A stretch of DNA of 64,000 nt from Paenibacillus helianthi (GTDB lineage Bacteria > Bacillota > Bacilli > Paenibacillales > Paenibacillaceae): NCBI RefSeq assembly GCF_001909055.1, contig NZ_LVWI01000039.1, positions 54,361-118,360 of the forward strand, in the 5' to 3' direction. Shown here piece after piece: positions 19,534 through 28,632 of this stretch. Position 1 is the first letter of the stretch. Every line of letters begins with the position of its first letter. The notes under the pieces are model-generated. The model saw nothing but the letters and a program-made list of their open reading frames with translations. It was not told the DNA's origin and ran no database searches. Position numbers and translations under genes: made by a program.

Positions 19534-20520
19534 ATGAAGACGGAAAAAGCGGCACTTGTACTGGCCTGCATCGCTGTGGTAATCGGCATCGGCAGTACCC
19601 AAGGACCGGTGAAGGAAATGTTGTCCCAGCTTAAGCCACAGACAGAACTGGCTGTATGGAATGAGGTCTCGGCAGAGCCGGGGAAAGATTTGCGCAAGAT
19701 TATCGAGAGCAAGGCATCCGAGTTGAACAGACCGCCAGTAGATGCGACTGTGGACCGAGTGTGGAAGGCTATACCAGGTTATAACGGTCTCGAAGTAGAT
19801 GTGGAGTCGACCTACAGGAGTGCAAGGCTTAAGGGGCCAAATGACGGCTTGAAGCTGTTCTACCGCCAAATTCAGCCTAAGATTTCATTAAGTGACCTGG
19901 GGGCCCAGCCCATCTACCGGGGCAATCCGGCGAAACCGATGGTATCACTGATGATCAATGTCGCATGGGGGAACCAGTATATTATCCCGATGCTGGACAT
20001 TCTGGATCAGGAACAGGTGAAGGTGACCTTTTTTCTGGATGGCAGTTGGCTTAGCCATAATAAAGAATTGGCAATGGAAATGCAGAAACGCGGTCATGAA
20101 ATGGAAAATCACGCATATACCCATCCCAATATGAGCACTTTGAGCAGGGCTAGGGCCACGGCTGAAATTCAGAAAACCCAAAATCTTTTAAAGGAAAGTC
20201 TCGGAGTGACGAATATTTGGTTTGCACCTCCATCCGGTGATTTTGACCAGGAAACTGTAGAAATTGCTGCCTCGCTTGGCCTGAAAACAGTACTGTGGAC
20301 GCTCGATACGGTGGATTGGCGCAATCCTTCACCAGAATCGATCATAACCAAAATCAGCAGCAAGACGGAGCCTGGAACCCTGATTCTTATGCATCCCACA
20401 GCTTCCTCATCTCAGGCACTGAAAGGTATGATCCGGGGAATAAAAGCTAAAGGGCTGCAACTGGGAACAGTAAGCCAAACGTTATCTTCAGAGCGTGTGC
20501 TGCCTGCCGATGTTGAGTGA
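19534..20520 (+). CDS. ylxY: YlxY-type polysaccharide deacetylase family protein
   Basis: Exported or membrane-anchored protein of 328 residues with an N-terminal hydrophobic segment (KAALVLACIAVVIGIGS). The NodB-type deacetylase domain covers roughly residues 125-315: MVSLMINVAWGNQYIIPMLD at the start, FFLDGSWLSHN, HEMENHAYTHPNMS (H-x3-H metal motif) and TLDTVDWRNPS. The first metal-binding aspartate pair of the classical motif (TFDDG) reads NVAWG here, so catalytic activity is uncertain. B. subtilis ylxY occupies the same place between pnp and mlpA and is described as sporulation related. ATG after GGGGAGGAAAG. Confidence 0.85.
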   Translation: MKTEKAALVLACIAVVIGIGSTQGPVKEMLSQLKPQTELAVWNEVSAEPGKDLRKIIESKASELNRPPVDATVDRVWKAIPGYNGLEVDVESTYRSARLKGPNDGLKLFYRQIQPKISLSDLGAQPIYRGNPAKPMVSLMINVAWGNQYIIPMLDILDQEQVKVTFFLDGSWLSHNKELAMEMQKRGHEMENHAYTHPNMSTLSRARATAEIQKTQNLLKESLGVTNIWFAPPSGDFDQETVEIAASLGLKTVLWTLDTVDWRNPSPESIITKISSKTEPGTLILMHPTASSSQALKGMIRGIKAKGLQLGTVSQTLSSERVLPADVE

Positions 20521-20597
20521 GCGGTTTAATTCTGGTAGGATAAAAGCGCGTATACCAAATACAGATAGAACCAGGGCTATGCCAGGAGGATTTAGAA

Positions 20598-21863
20598 GTG
20601 GAAAAAATAGTGTTATCAAACGGCCTCAGGGTGGTAACGGAAAAAATCCCCACCGGCCGATCCGTTTCCTTTGGAATCTGGGTCAAAACAGGCTCCCGCA
20701 ATGAGACTCCGCAGAACAACGGGATTTCTCATTTTATTGAGCATATGCTGTTCAAAGGCACCGAACGCTACAGTGCAAAGGATATTGCCGAACAGTTCGA
20801 TGCCATTGGCGGTAACGTCAATGCATTTACCTCTAAGGAATACACATGCTATTATGCCAAAGTTTTGGATGAGCATCTGCCCATTGCTGTGGATGTGCTG
20901 GCCGATATGTTCTTTCGATCACGTATGGATGCTGAAGAGCTGGCTAAGGAAAAAAATGTCATTCTGGAGGAAATCGCAATGTGCGAAGACACTCCGGATG
21001 ATCTGGTTCATGATCTGATGTGTGCCGCCGCCTACGGCGAACACCCGCTGGCGTATTCGATTCTGGGCCTCAAAGAACGTCTTCAGGAAATGACTCCGGA
21101 TGATCTCCGGGCCTATATGAAGGCTCAGTATACGATTGAAAATACGGTCATCAGCGTAGCTGGTAACATTAATGATGGACTGGCAGAGCTGCTCGAAAAA
21201 CACTTTGGATCTTTTCAAAATCATGGTGAATCCGCAGCGCTGACAGTGCCCGCTTTCCAAGGCGAGCTGCTGTTCCACCGCAAAAAGACAGAGCAAAACC
21301 ATATCTGCCTTTCTTTGCCGGGTGTGCAAAGCGGCGGTCCCCTGCAATATCCGATGGTGCTTCTGAACAATGCAATTGGCGGCGGCATGAGCTCACGTAT
21401 GTTTCAGGAGATCCGTGAAAAACGGGGCTTGGCCTATTCGGTATACTCCTATCACAGCTCCCAGGCAGATAGCGGGATGTTCACTGTATACGCAGGAACG
21501 GCGCCGAAGCAGACCAAAGAGGTCACAGAATTGATTAAAGAAATGATGGTTGAGCTTGCTGTCCATGGGCTTAGCGAAGATGAACTGAGAAAGGGCAAGG
21601 AGCAGCTTAAAGGAAGCCTGATTCTTAGCCTTGAAAGCACGAGCAGCCGGATGAACCGTATCGGTAAAAACGAGCTGATGCTTGGAAGACATGATACACT
21701 GGATGATATGATCGCCAAAATCCAGCAGGTGACAATGGATGATGTCAACCATTTGCTGGATCATATGTTTGCGGAGCCGCTTGCACTAGCGATGGTGGGC
21801 TCAACAGACAAAGCTATTGCCAATGTTAGGAGAGATGATCTTGTCGTATTACGTTCAAATTAA
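20598..21863 (+). CDS. mlpA: M16-family zinc peptidase (MlpA/YmxG)
   Basis: Mitochondrial processing peptidase-like protein of 421 residues. The inverted zinc motif [15 protein letters not shown] is near residue 47, with the downstream glutamate in [12 protein letters not shown]. The C-terminal half is the second M16 domain ([19 protein letters not shown]). GTG start after CCAGGAGGATTTAGAA. In B. subtilis mlpA is reported to lower extracellular protease gene expression. The 3' end overlaps the start of dut by 23 bases. Confidence 0.9.
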   Translation: MEKIVLSNGLRVVTEKIPTGRSVSFGIWVKTGSRNETPQNNGISHFIEHMLFKGTERYSAKDIAEQFDAIGGNVNAFTSKEYTCYYAKVLDEHLPIAVDVLADMFFRSRMDAEELAKEKNVILEEIAMCEDTPDDLVHDLMCAAAYGEHPLAYSILGLKERLQEMTPDDLRAYMKAQYTIENTVISVAGNINDGLAELLEKHFGSFQNHGESAALTVPAFQGELLFHRKKTEQNHICLSLPGVQSGGPLQYPMVLLNNAIGGGMSSRMFQEIREKRGLAYSVYSYHSSQADSGMFTVYAGTAPKQTKEVTELIKEMMVELAVHGLSEDELRKGKEQLKGSLILSLESTSSRMNRIGKNELMLGRHDTLDDMIAKIQQVTMDDVNHLLDHMFAEPLALAMVGSTDKAIANVRRDDLVVLRSN

Positions 21864-22287
21864 TAAGCTTCCCGGGAATGAGGATGTAGAGCTTCCCCGT
21901 AAAATGTCTGAACAGGCCTCGGGTTATGACCTGTATGCCGCCGTGGGAGAGGCTGTTGTGCTTGCTCCGGGCGGGAGGGCACTAATCCCCACAGGTATAT
22001 CATTGGCCATGCCAGACGGCCTGGAGGCGCAGATCCGGCCGCGTAGCGGGCTTGCGCTGAAACACGGTATTACCTGTCTGAACACACCTGGAACCATTGA
22101 TGCCGATTACCGCGGTGAGATCAAAGTGCTGCTCATCAACCTGGGACTGGAACCCTTTGCCATCGCCCGCAATGAGCGGATTGCCCAAATGGTCTTTCAG
22201 GCTGTGCCATCTGTGACACTGGTCGAAGTGGAAGAACTGTCAGAGACAGAGCGGGGAGCCGGAGGCTTTGGACATACAGGTAAATAG
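21841..22287 (+). CDS. dut: Deoxyuridine 5'-triphosphate nucleotidohydrolase (dUTPase)
   Basis: Trimeric dUTPase of 148 residues that hydrolyses dUTP to dUMP, keeping uracil out of DNA and feeding dTMP synthesis. All five motifs are present: [47 protein letters not shown] and [12 protein letters not shown] chose TTG 21841, after TAGGAGAG inside the end of mlpA; the ATG at 21835 is too close to the ribosome site. Translation is probably coupled with mlpA. Confidence 0.93.
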   Translation: MSYYVQINKLPGNEDVELPRKMSEQASGYDLYAAVGEAVVLAPGGRALIPTGISLAMPDGLEAQIRPRSGLALKHGITCLNTPGTIDADYRGEIKVLLINLGLEPFAIARNERIAQMVFQAVPSVTLVEVEELSETERGAGGFGHTGK

Positions 22288-22319
22288 GACGCTTTATTTT
22301 TTACATTAATTATTAGCTC

Positions 22320-22383
22320 AAGCTAAGCATTACCAATACACACCGGATTGGATTCGGTAGATATTGGTTGCTTAGCTTTTTTA
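22320..22383 (+). terminator. Intrinsic terminator after dut
   Basis: AAGCTAAGCA..ACCAAT (22320-22337) pairs with ATTGGTTGCTTAGCTT (22363-22378) with a two-base bulge, and TTTTTT follows. Confidence 0.8.
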
Positions 22384-22495
22384 TATTGATCAACTGATAT
22401 TGGTAGTGCTGCTTACGGTCCATACCTGAGACAGCTTATTTGCATTTGAAAGTTGTTTTGGATGGAGCATGCGGTTCAATTCTTGTCGGCTAATC

Positions 22496-22523
22496 ACCCA
22501 TCCGCCCACCACGGCATAAGATG
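22496..22523 (+). promoter_or_regulatory. Candidate sigma-K promoter for dpaA-dpaB
   Basis: AC at 22496-22497, 17-base spacer and CATAAGATG at 22515-22523, against the sigma-K pattern AC-N16/17-CATANNNTA (one mismatch in the last base). Dipicolinate synthase is made in the mother cell late in sporulation in Bacillus, so a sigma-K site is expected here. Confidence 0.5.
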
Positions 22524-22566
22524 CTCTATAGTCAATAGTGTGTATGTGGAAAGGAGCGTCATCCCT

Positions 22567-23463
22567 ATGCTTACTGGCATCAGGATCGTGTTCCTGGGCG
22601 GGGACGCGAGACAGATTGAAGTGATTCGGAAATGTGTGGAAATGGATGCGACGGTAAGCGCTGCCGGGTTCGACAAGTGGGATACCCCAAGCCCAGGGGT
22701 GAGCCTTGAACAGATGTCGGTAGAGCTGCTAAGCCGTGCGGATGTATTGGTGCTGCCTACGGTAGGCTGTGATGATGAAGGGAATATCAATGCCCTTTTT
22801 TCCACAGAACGGCTGCAACTGCTGGAGGAACACGCTGCAGCGCTGTCACCAGGTTGTACGGTATATACCGGTATGGCCAAAAGCTATTTGCGTGGCCTAT
22901 GTGCCAGGCATTCACTGAAACTGGTGGAACTGCTGAGCCGGGACGACGTGGCGATTTACAACTCCATCCCGACAGCGGAGGGAGCGCTGGTCATGGCTAT
23001 TCAGAATACGGATTTTACAATCCATGGCTCGACCTCAATGGTACTGGGCATGGGCAGAACCGGGTTCACCATGGCCAGGGCGCTGCAGGGACTGGGTTCA
23101 GTTGTGAAGGTGGGAGTAAGAAAACAAGAACATTACGCGAGGTCCGAAGTGATGGGCTGGAAGCCCTTTATGACTGGAGAGCTACTGGTACATGCGCCGG
23201 AAGTTGATCTTATTTTCAATACCATACCAAGTATGATTATTACCGCGCAGGTGCTGTCGCGTCTCCCCAAACACTGTGTAATTATTGATCTGGCTTCCGC
23301 CCCGGGTGGATGCGATTTCCGCTATGCGGAAAAACGCGGGATCAAGGCTATGCTGGCACCGGGACTACCCGGAATCGTTGCTCCCAAAAGCGCCGGAATT
23401 ATTATGGCAGGTGCGCTGGTACAGTCGATAGCGGACGAGACTTTTAACAGGGGGGACGAATAA
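22567..23463 (+). CDS. dpaA: Dipicolinate synthase subunit A
   Basis: With DpaB converts the lysine-pathway intermediate to dipicolinic acid, the calcium chelator of the spore core. The 298 residues match SpoVFA of B. subtilis (297). An N-terminal DpaA domain (TGIRIVFLGGDARQIEVIRK) is followed by a Rossmann nucleotide-binding domain (VLGMGRTGFTMARALQGLG). I chose the ATG at 22567 after AAAGGAGCG; the upstream frame from 22453 covers the promoter and has no family similarity. The TAA stop directly touches the dpaB ATG. Confidence 0.94.
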   Translation: MLTGIRIVFLGGDARQIEVIRKCVEMDATVSAAGFDKWDTPSPGVSLEQMSVELLSRADVLVLPTVGCDDEGNINALFSTERLQLLEEHAAALSPGCTVYTGMAKSYLRGLCARHSLKLVELLSRDDVAIYNSIPTAEGALVMAIQNTDFTIHGSTSMVLGMGRTGFTMARALQGLGSVVKVGVRKQEHYARSEVMGWKPFMTGELLVHAPEVDLIFNTIPSMIITAQVLSRLPKHCVIIDLASAPGGCDFRYAEKRGIKAMLAPGLPGIVAPKSAGIIMAGALVQSIADETFNRGDE

Positions 23464-24060
23464 ATGGATTGGCATGGAAAAACAGTAGGCTATGCTATTA
23501 CCGGTTCACACTGTACGTTTGCCGAGGTGATGCCGCAGATTCAACGGTTTATGGATGGCGGCGCCAAAGTGGTGCCAATCGTTTCAGCATCTGTACTGAA
23601 TACAGACACTCGCTTTGGTACATCGGAAAATTGGTTAAAACAGTTGAAAGATATAACAGGGAATGATATCATTTCTACAATTGTTGAAGCGGAACCGCTG
23701 GGTCCTTCCAAGCTGCTGGATGTATTGACCATCGCGCCCTGCACAGGGAATACAACGAGTAAGTTGGCTAATGCCATGACTGACAGCCCTGTGCTGATGG
23801 CCGCCAAATCGCAAATGCGCAATGGCCGGCCACTGGTGCTGGCAATCTCCACCAATGATGGACTCGGGCTGAATGCATCGAATATAGCGAAGCTTTTGGT
23901 GACGAAGAATATTTATTTCGTTCCGTTCGGCCAGGATAACCCGCAGGGCAAGCCGAACTCGCTTGTGGCGCAGATGGATCTCATTCCAGAGGCCTGTTAT
24001 GCGGCACTGCAGGGCAACCAGCTGCAGCCGATGATTATCGAACGGTTTCATTCAGCATAG
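23464..24060 (+). CDS. dpaB: Dipicolinate synthase subunit B
   Basis: Flavoprotein-type subunit of 198 residues, family of SpoVFB. Seen: VGYAITGSHCTFAEVMPQI at the N-terminus, the typical phosphopantothenoylcysteine decarboxylase-like fold motifs (IAPCTGNTTSKLANAMTDSP) and KNIYFVPFGQDNPQGKPNSL near the C-terminus. ATG immediately after the dpaA stop, ribosome site AGGGGGGACG at the end of dpaA. In B. subtilis asd comes next; here a 189-base gap leads to dapG instead. Confidence 0.94.
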   Translation: MDWHGKTVGYAITGSHCTFAEVMPQIQRFMDGGAKVVPIVSASVLNTDTRFGTSENWLKQLKDITGNDIISTIVEAEPLGPSKLLDVLTIAPCTGNTTSKLANAMTDSPVLMAAKSQMRNGRPLVLAISTNDGLGLNASNIAKLLVTKNIYFVPFGQDNPQGKPNSLVAQMDLIPEACYAALQGNQLQPMIIERFHSA

Positions 24061-24103
24061 ATAACGTTTCATGCAGGCATTCTGACCATAAGGTATACAT
24101 CTG

Positions 24104-24125
24104 CCGTCCTCATATTTGAGGGCGG
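24104..24125 (+). terminator. Hairpin after dpaB
   Basis: CCGTCCTCA and TGAGGGCGG pair over nine positions around a TATT loop. The following TTCAACACTTTATTC is a poor U-run, so termination may be partial. It resembles the CCGTCC/GGACGG core of the hairpin repeats near pnp. Confidence 0.45.
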
Positions 24126-24249
24126 TTCAACACTTTATTCAGCTATCTGAATAGTGACCCCGCATTAGGCGGATTTTTTCGACCTATGGAATGGACAGTG
24201 TGTATACGTATTAGTGTGCTTGCTTAGAGAAGCAATGGAGGAATTATAC

Positions 24250-25470
24250 ATGGGTATTTTGGTGCAAAAATTCGGCGGAACCTCACTCTCCACACCAGCG
24301 GCCAGAGAACACGTGATCCGTCATGTCAAACGGGAGCTGGCTGACGGATTCAGCCTTGTAGTAGTAGTGTCGGCTATGGGCAGAAAGGGTGAGCCATACG
24401 CGACCGATACATTGCTGGACTGGGCGGTGCAGAACGGGGATGCCTTGCCAAGCCGGGAGAAAGATCTGCTGATGTGCTGCGGGGAGATCATTTCCGCCAC
24501 AACCTTGTGCGGCCTGCTGGAGCATGAGGGTATTCCCTCAACCGTGCTGACAGGAGCCCAGGCTGGTTTTCTGACGGATAACAACTATGGTAATGCCAGA
24601 ATTCTGGATGTGCGGACCGAACGCATTCTACGCGAATTACGCGAGCATAAAGTAGTTATTGTAACCGGGTTCCAGGGTCAGACCGAAGCCGGTGATTTCA
24701 CAACCCTTGGCCGCGGAGGCAGTGATACTTCAGCTACAGCTCTGGGTGCCGCACTGCGCGCGGATATGGTTGATATTTATACGGATGTGGATGGTATTCT
24801 AACGGCAGACCCGCGGATTGTCGAAGATGCGAAACAACTGACCTATGTCAGCTATACGGAAATCTGCAACATGGCTTATCAGGGGGCCAAGGTGATACAT
24901 CCCCGCGCTGTGGAAATTGCCATGCAGGCCCAGATTCCGGTCCGTGTCCGCTCTACCTTCTCCGAGGCAGAAGGAACACTAGTGACACATCCTGAAGGGT
25001 TTAGCGATGTTTCGCACGGAGTGGTAGACCGTTATGTTACAGGGATCGCTTATGTCAGCAACATTACCCAAATTTCAGTGGAATGCCCCAATGGCAACGG
25101 AACCGGCGTGCAATTGCAGATCTTCAAAAGCATGGCTGACAACGGCATCAGCGTGGATTTTATCAATGTTACACCGAGTGAAGCATTGTATACGGTGAAC
25201 GATGACAAGTCAGAACAGGCCATTTCTGCCCTTCAGGAGCTGGGCCTTCGACCTTCGAGCCTGTCCGGCTGCGCCAAGGTTTCAGTCATCGGGGGCGGGA
25301 TCAACGGGGTTCCAGGCATCATGGCCCGTATCGTTGAAGCACTCAGCTCACAGAATATTCAGATTCTGCAGTCAGCGGATTCCAATACAACCATTTGGGT
25401 TCTGGTCAAAAAAGAAGATATGGTACAGTCTCTACGCGCTTTACATGCCAAGTTTGAATTACACCGCTGA
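24250..25470 (+). CDS. dapG: Aspartokinase I (diaminopimelate-sensitive type)
   Basis: Phosphorylates aspartate, first step of the lysine/diaminopimelate pathway; 406 residues. The amino acid kinase domain opens with VQKFGGTSLSTPAAREHV and has GRGGSDTSATALGAAL; two ACT domains form the C-terminal regulatory part (GISVDFINVTPSEALYTV). I chose the ATG at 24250 after ATGGAGGAATT. Followed after 16 bases by dapA. The pair feeds both cell wall diaminopimelate and, through the neighbouring dpaAB genes, spore dipicolinate. Confidence 0.93.
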   Translation: MGILVQKFGGTSLSTPAAREHVIRHVKRELADGFSLVVVVSAMGRKGEPYATDTLLDWAVQNGDALPSREKDLLMCCGEIISATTLCGLLEHEGIPSTVLTGAQAGFLTDNNYGNARILDVRTERILRELREHKVVIVTGFQGQTEAGDFTTLGRGGSDTSATALGAALRADMVDIYTDVDGILTADPRIVEDAKQLTYVSYTEICNMAYQGAKVIHPRAVEIAMQAQIPVRVRSTFSEAEGTLVTHPEGFSDVSHGVVDRYVTGIAYVSNITQISVECPNGNGTGVQLQIFKSMADNGISVDFINVTPSEALYTVNDDKSEQAISALQELGLRPSSLSGCAKVSVIGGGINGVPGIMARIVEALSSQNIQILQSADSNTTIWVLVKKEDMVQSLRALHAKFELHR

Positions 25471-25486
25471 CAAGGAGGAATTCAAA

Positions 25487-26359
25487 GTGGACTTCGGAAG
25501 ATTAATAACCGCTATGGTGACCCCCTTTGACAGGGCTGGAGAGATCAATTGGGAAGCCACTTCACGGCTCGTCGACTATCTCATTGAGGAGCAGAAATCC
25601 GAAGCGCTTGTGGTCTGCGGAACGACTGGAGAATCGCCAACCCTTAGCGATGAAGAGAAGCTGGAGTTATTCGCGTATGTACTTAAAAAGGCTGCAGGCC
25701 GTTGTAAAATCATCGCCGGAACAGGCAGCAACAGCACTAGGCATTCCATACATCTGACACAAGCGGCAGAAAAAATCGGTGTGGACGGCGTGCTTCTGGT
25801 TGTCCCTTATTACAACAAACCGAATCAAGAAGGGCTATATCAGCATTTTGCTGCCATAGCAGGGGAGACGTCACTTCCTGTTATTCTCTATAATGTTCCT
25901 AGCCGTACCAGCATCAGTATGAGTACACCCACGACACTAAGGCTTGCCGATATTCCGAACATCGTGGCAACGAAGGAATGTCTGTCTGTAGATCAAATTA
26001 CACAGATTGTTTCTGCTTGCCCGGCTGATTTCCGCGTATATTCAGGAGATGATGCTGCTGGGCTTGCCGCACTTGCTGTGGGGGGACATGGCATCATCAG
26101 TGTAGCCAGCCATGTCGTTGGGGAGCAAATGGCAGAAATGATCCAAGCTTACGTCTCAGGCGATGTAAGACGGGCAGGGGCGCTTCACCGTAAGCTGTTC
26201 CCTGTGTTCAAAGGGCTGTTCGAATGTCCGCAGCCGCTTCCGAATCCCTCAGCAGTGAAGTATGCACTTGGTCTGCTCGGTGTGGATGTTGGTACAGTTC
26301 GGTTACCGCTAGTACCACCAAGCGAAGAAGAGGCTGCGTTTATTGCAGCACTCCTGTAG
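25487..26359 (+). CDS. dapA: 4-hydroxy-tetrahydrodipicolinate synthase
   Basis: Condenses pyruvate and aspartate semialdehyde; 290 residues, TIM barrel. Motifs: VCGTTGESPTLSDEEK, GTGSNSTRHSI, the tyrosine in YNVPSRT, and the Schiff-base lysine in IVATKECL. The GTG at 25487 follows CAAGGAGGAATT; the long open frame from 25202 is only a shadow within dapG. The product is the direct precursor of dipicolinate made by DpaAB. A second DapA-family gene lies at 57961-58836. Confidence 0.95.
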   Translation: MDFGRLITAMVTPFDRAGEINWEATSRLVDYLIEEQKSEALVVCGTTGESPTLSDEEKLELFAYVLKKAAGRCKIIAGTGSNSTRHSIHLTQAAEKIGVDGVLLVVPYYNKPNQEGLYQHFAAIAGETSLPVILYNVPSRTSISMSTPTTLRLADIPNIVATKECLSVDQITQIVSACPADFRVYSGDDAAGLAALAVGGHGIISVASHVVGEQMAEMIQAYVSGDVRRAGALHRKLFPVFKGLFECPQPLPNPSAVKYALGLLGVDVGTVRLPLVPPSEEEAAFIAALL

Positions 26360-26390
26360 TAATATTTGGACTTACAGTAGCTGGAATCTT

Positions 26391-26428
26391 AAGCTGGTAT
26401 TCCTTCCAAGGAGTACCGGCTTTTGTTC
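26391..26428 (+). terminator. Intrinsic terminator after dapA
   Basis: AAGCTGGTATTCCTT (26391-26405) and AAGGAGTACCGGCTT (26408-26422) form a 15-base stem with two G-U pairs and a very small loop, followed by TTTTG. Confidence 0.82.
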
Positions 26429-26573
26429 GTATTGTGTCAAAATTATAAACACAGTATTAAGTTTAATCCTTCTGCAAAACCCTTTAGTCCTAGAGGGTGA
26501 AACGTTTTCGTCTGCTTTTTTCTCAAATAAACCAATGAATTCAAGGAAAGAATAGGGTTACGGAGCCGATGAC

Positions 26574-26603
26574 TTGTCTTTTGCCAAAAAAATCATGTAT
26601 AAT
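26574..26603 (+). promoter_or_regulatory. Candidate sigma-A promoter before the rnjB leader
   Basis: TTGTCT (26574-26579), 18-base spacer and a perfect TATAAT (26598-26603). It would start a leader of about 340 bases that carries the 36-codon ORF at 26804 and then rnjB. Confidence 0.6.
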
Positions 26604-26803
26604 GTTCTTAAGTGACTGGGTGCGGTAAAAATTAAATATGCGGTAATCTTCCGTCAATGTATTTTACATTGTGAGACAGGATAGGTCCTTGAATAAGTCT
26701 GTGCTAATGGAGCCGGATTTTCGCGCAAGGGGCGCGACAGTGAATTTTGACGGTGTTTTTCCGCTCAAGAAGGATTTCACTGCCCGATTAAGGAGTTTTC
26801 GCA
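26604..26803 (+). other. Leader region without clear gene
   Basis: About 200 bases between the promoter and the small ORF. A short perfect hairpin CAATGTA-TTT-TACATTG is near 26656. A 64-codon frame at 26671-26865 has no ribosome site and overlaps the better small ORF, so I do not accept it. I see no known riboswitch. Confidence 0.4.
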
Positions 26804-26914
26804 GTGCGAAATTATACAGATTTATGGAATTTCTTTGTCAATTATGGAAGCTATCAGCAATTTGAAGATGTGTTCAGCGCCGCTGAAATAATGAAGCTTA
26901 ATGTTTACAAATAA
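26804..26914 (+). CDS. Unrecognised 36-residue protein upstream of rnjB
   Basis: A GTG at 26804 preceded by AAGGAG nine bases upstream opens a 36-codon frame ending TAA at 26912-26914. The peptide starts MRNYTDLWNFFVNYGSY and is rich in aromatic residues (three F in the first half, four Y, one W), with an acidic/amphipathic second half (FEDVFSAAEIMKLNV). Such composition is unlike random translation of this region. It ends 38 bases before the rnjB start and would share its transcript. I do not recognise the family; it may be a small protein or a leader peptide acting on rnjB expression. Confidence 0.55.
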   Translation: MRNYTDLWNFFVNYGSYQQFEDVFSAAEIMKLNVYK

Positions 26915-26952
26915 AAGTATGACGTCCAACATCATAGGAGGGTTAGATTCAT

Positions 26953-28632
26953 TTGTCCAAAAAAAACAACAACGATAAATTGACGATTTTCGCTTTGGGC
27001 GGAGTCGGAGAGATCGGAAAAAACATGTACGTGGTTCAATACGGGAACGACATTGTAGTCGTGGATGCGGGACTGAAATTCCCGGAAGAAGATATGCTCG
27101 GTATTGACATTGTTATTCCTGATATCTCATACCTCACAGAGAACCGTGACAAAGTAAGAGGTATTGTTCTTACCCACGGACACGAGGATCACATCGGCGG
27201 ATTGTCTTATGTACTCAAGAACTTGAATGTTCCGGTGTACGGAACAAGACTTACTCTGGGACTTGTGGAGAATAAGCTGAAGGAAGCGAACCTTCTTGGG
27301 GAAACCAAGCGTATTCTAATTAATGAGGACTCAGAGATCGAACTTGGAACCTCACTCAAAGTAACGTTCTTCAGAACGAATCATAGTATTCCTGACTCCG
27401 TCGGGGTATGTATCGAAACACCTGAAGGAAATGTTGTTCACACAGGTGACTTCAAATTTGACCATACCCCAGTCAATGGTCAGTTCGCTAATTTACACCG
27501 GATGGCTGAAATCGGCCAAAAAGGCGTACTAGCACTTATGTCAGACAGTACAAATGCGGAGAAGCCTGGCTTCACTCCATCTGAGAAGAATGTCGGCATT
27601 GTTCTTGAAGATATTTTCCGCAAAGCCGAACAGCGTGTAGTGGTAGCAACCTTCGCTTCCAACGTGCACCGTATTCAGCAGGTGGTGAACGCTGCGGAAT
27701 CAACAGGTCGCAAGATTACCGTCATCGGCCGCAGTATGGTTAATGTGGTATCCATTGCTTCTGAACTTGGGTATCTGAATGTTCCAGATGGTATGCTGAT
27801 TGAACCGGAAGAAATGAACAGAATGGCTGGGAACCGTGTAGTAGTACTGTGCACAGGCAGCCAAGGAGAACCTATGTCGGCGCTTACCCGCATGGCACGC
27901 TCCAGTCACCGGAAAGTGGACATCCTGCCTGGCGACACCGTAATTATTGCGGCAACACCGGTACCAGGGAATGAGAAGTATGTCGGACGTACCATCGATG
28001 AGCTGTTCAGACTGGGAGCCAACGTGATTTACAGCGGTTCCAACTCCGGCGTTCACGTATCCGGTCACGGAAGCCAGGAAGAACTGAAGCTTATGCTTAA
28101 TCTGATGAAACCGAAATATTTCATTCCTATTCACGGAGAATTCCGGATGCAGCGCAGACATGCATTGCTGGCGGAATCCGTAGGTGTAGACCCAAGCAAC
28201 ATTTTCATCACTGAACTGGGTGAAGTGATTGAAATTTCCGGAGGTGCAGCCCGCAGAGCCGGTAAGGTAACTGCAGGCAACGTGCTGATTGACGGTCTTG
28301 GCGTAGGTGATGTTGGTAACATTGTACTCCGTGACCGCAAGTTGCTGTCTCAGGACGGTATTCTTGTAGTAGTTGTGACGCTTAGCAAGCAGAACGGCGC
28401 TATCGTATCAGGACCTGATATCATTTCCCGAGGCTTTGTCTATGTACGGGAGTCCGAAGGACTTCTGGACGAAGCGAACCGGATTGTATCCGGAACACTG
28501 CAGCGCCTGATGAGTGAGAAGGTCAATGAATGGGCATCACTCAAGACAAGCGTCAAAGATTCACTCGGCCGTTTCCTCTATGAGCAAACCCGCCGCAGAC
28601 CGATGATCCTTCCGATTATTATGGAAGTGTAA
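26953..28632 (+). CDS. rnjB: Ribonuclease J (RnjB position)
   Basis: Metallo-beta-lactamase/beta-CASP ribonuclease with endo- and 5'-3' exonuclease activity; 559 residues. The zinc motif HGHEDHIGG is near residue 75, followed by HTGDFKFD, the beta-CASP motifs and PIHGEFRMQRRHA. The locus after dapA and before tepA is that of B. subtilis rnjB (ymfA); whether it acts as J1 or J2 cannot be settled from this window. TTG start after ATAGGAGGGTTAG. Confidence 0.93.
   Translation: MSKKNNNDKLTIFALGGVGEIGKNMYVVQYGNDIVVVDAGLKFPEEDMLGIDIVIPDISYLTENRDKVRGIVLTHGHEDHIGGLSYVLKNLNVPVYGTRLTLGLVENKLKEANLLGETKRILINEDSEIELGTSLKVTFFRTNHSIPDSVGVCIETPEGNVVHTGDFKFDHTPVNGQFANLHRMAEIGQKGVLALMSDSTNAEKPGFTPSEKNVGIVLEDIFRKAEQRVVVATFASNVHRIQQVVNAAESTGRKITVIGRSMVNVVSIASELGYLNVPDGMLIEPEEMNRMAGNRVVVLCTGSQGEPMSALTRMARSSHRKVDILPGDTVIIAATPVPGNEKYVGRTIDELFRLGANVIYSGSNSGVHVSGHGSQEELKLMLNLMKPKYFIPIHGEFRMQRRHALLAESVGVDPSNIFITELGEVIEISGGAARRAGKVTAGNVLIDGLGVGDVGNIVLRDRKLLSQDGILVVVVTLSKQNGAIVSGPDIISRGFVYVRESEGLLDEANRIVSGTLQRLMSEKVNEWASLKTSVKDSLGRFLYEQTRRRPMILPIIMEV

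Noticed and set aside
22453..22566. Upstream extension of the dpaA frame
   Set aside because: Covers the sigma-K promoter region and lacks family similarity; ATG 22567 with AAAGGAG gives the right length.
25202..25486. Upstream extension of the dapA frame
   Set aside because: It runs inside dapG in another frame; the family N-terminus and ribosome site place the start at GTG 25487.
26671..26865. 64-codon frame in the rnjB leader
   Set aside because: No ribosome site, composition like random translation, and it overlaps the better supported 36-codon ORF.
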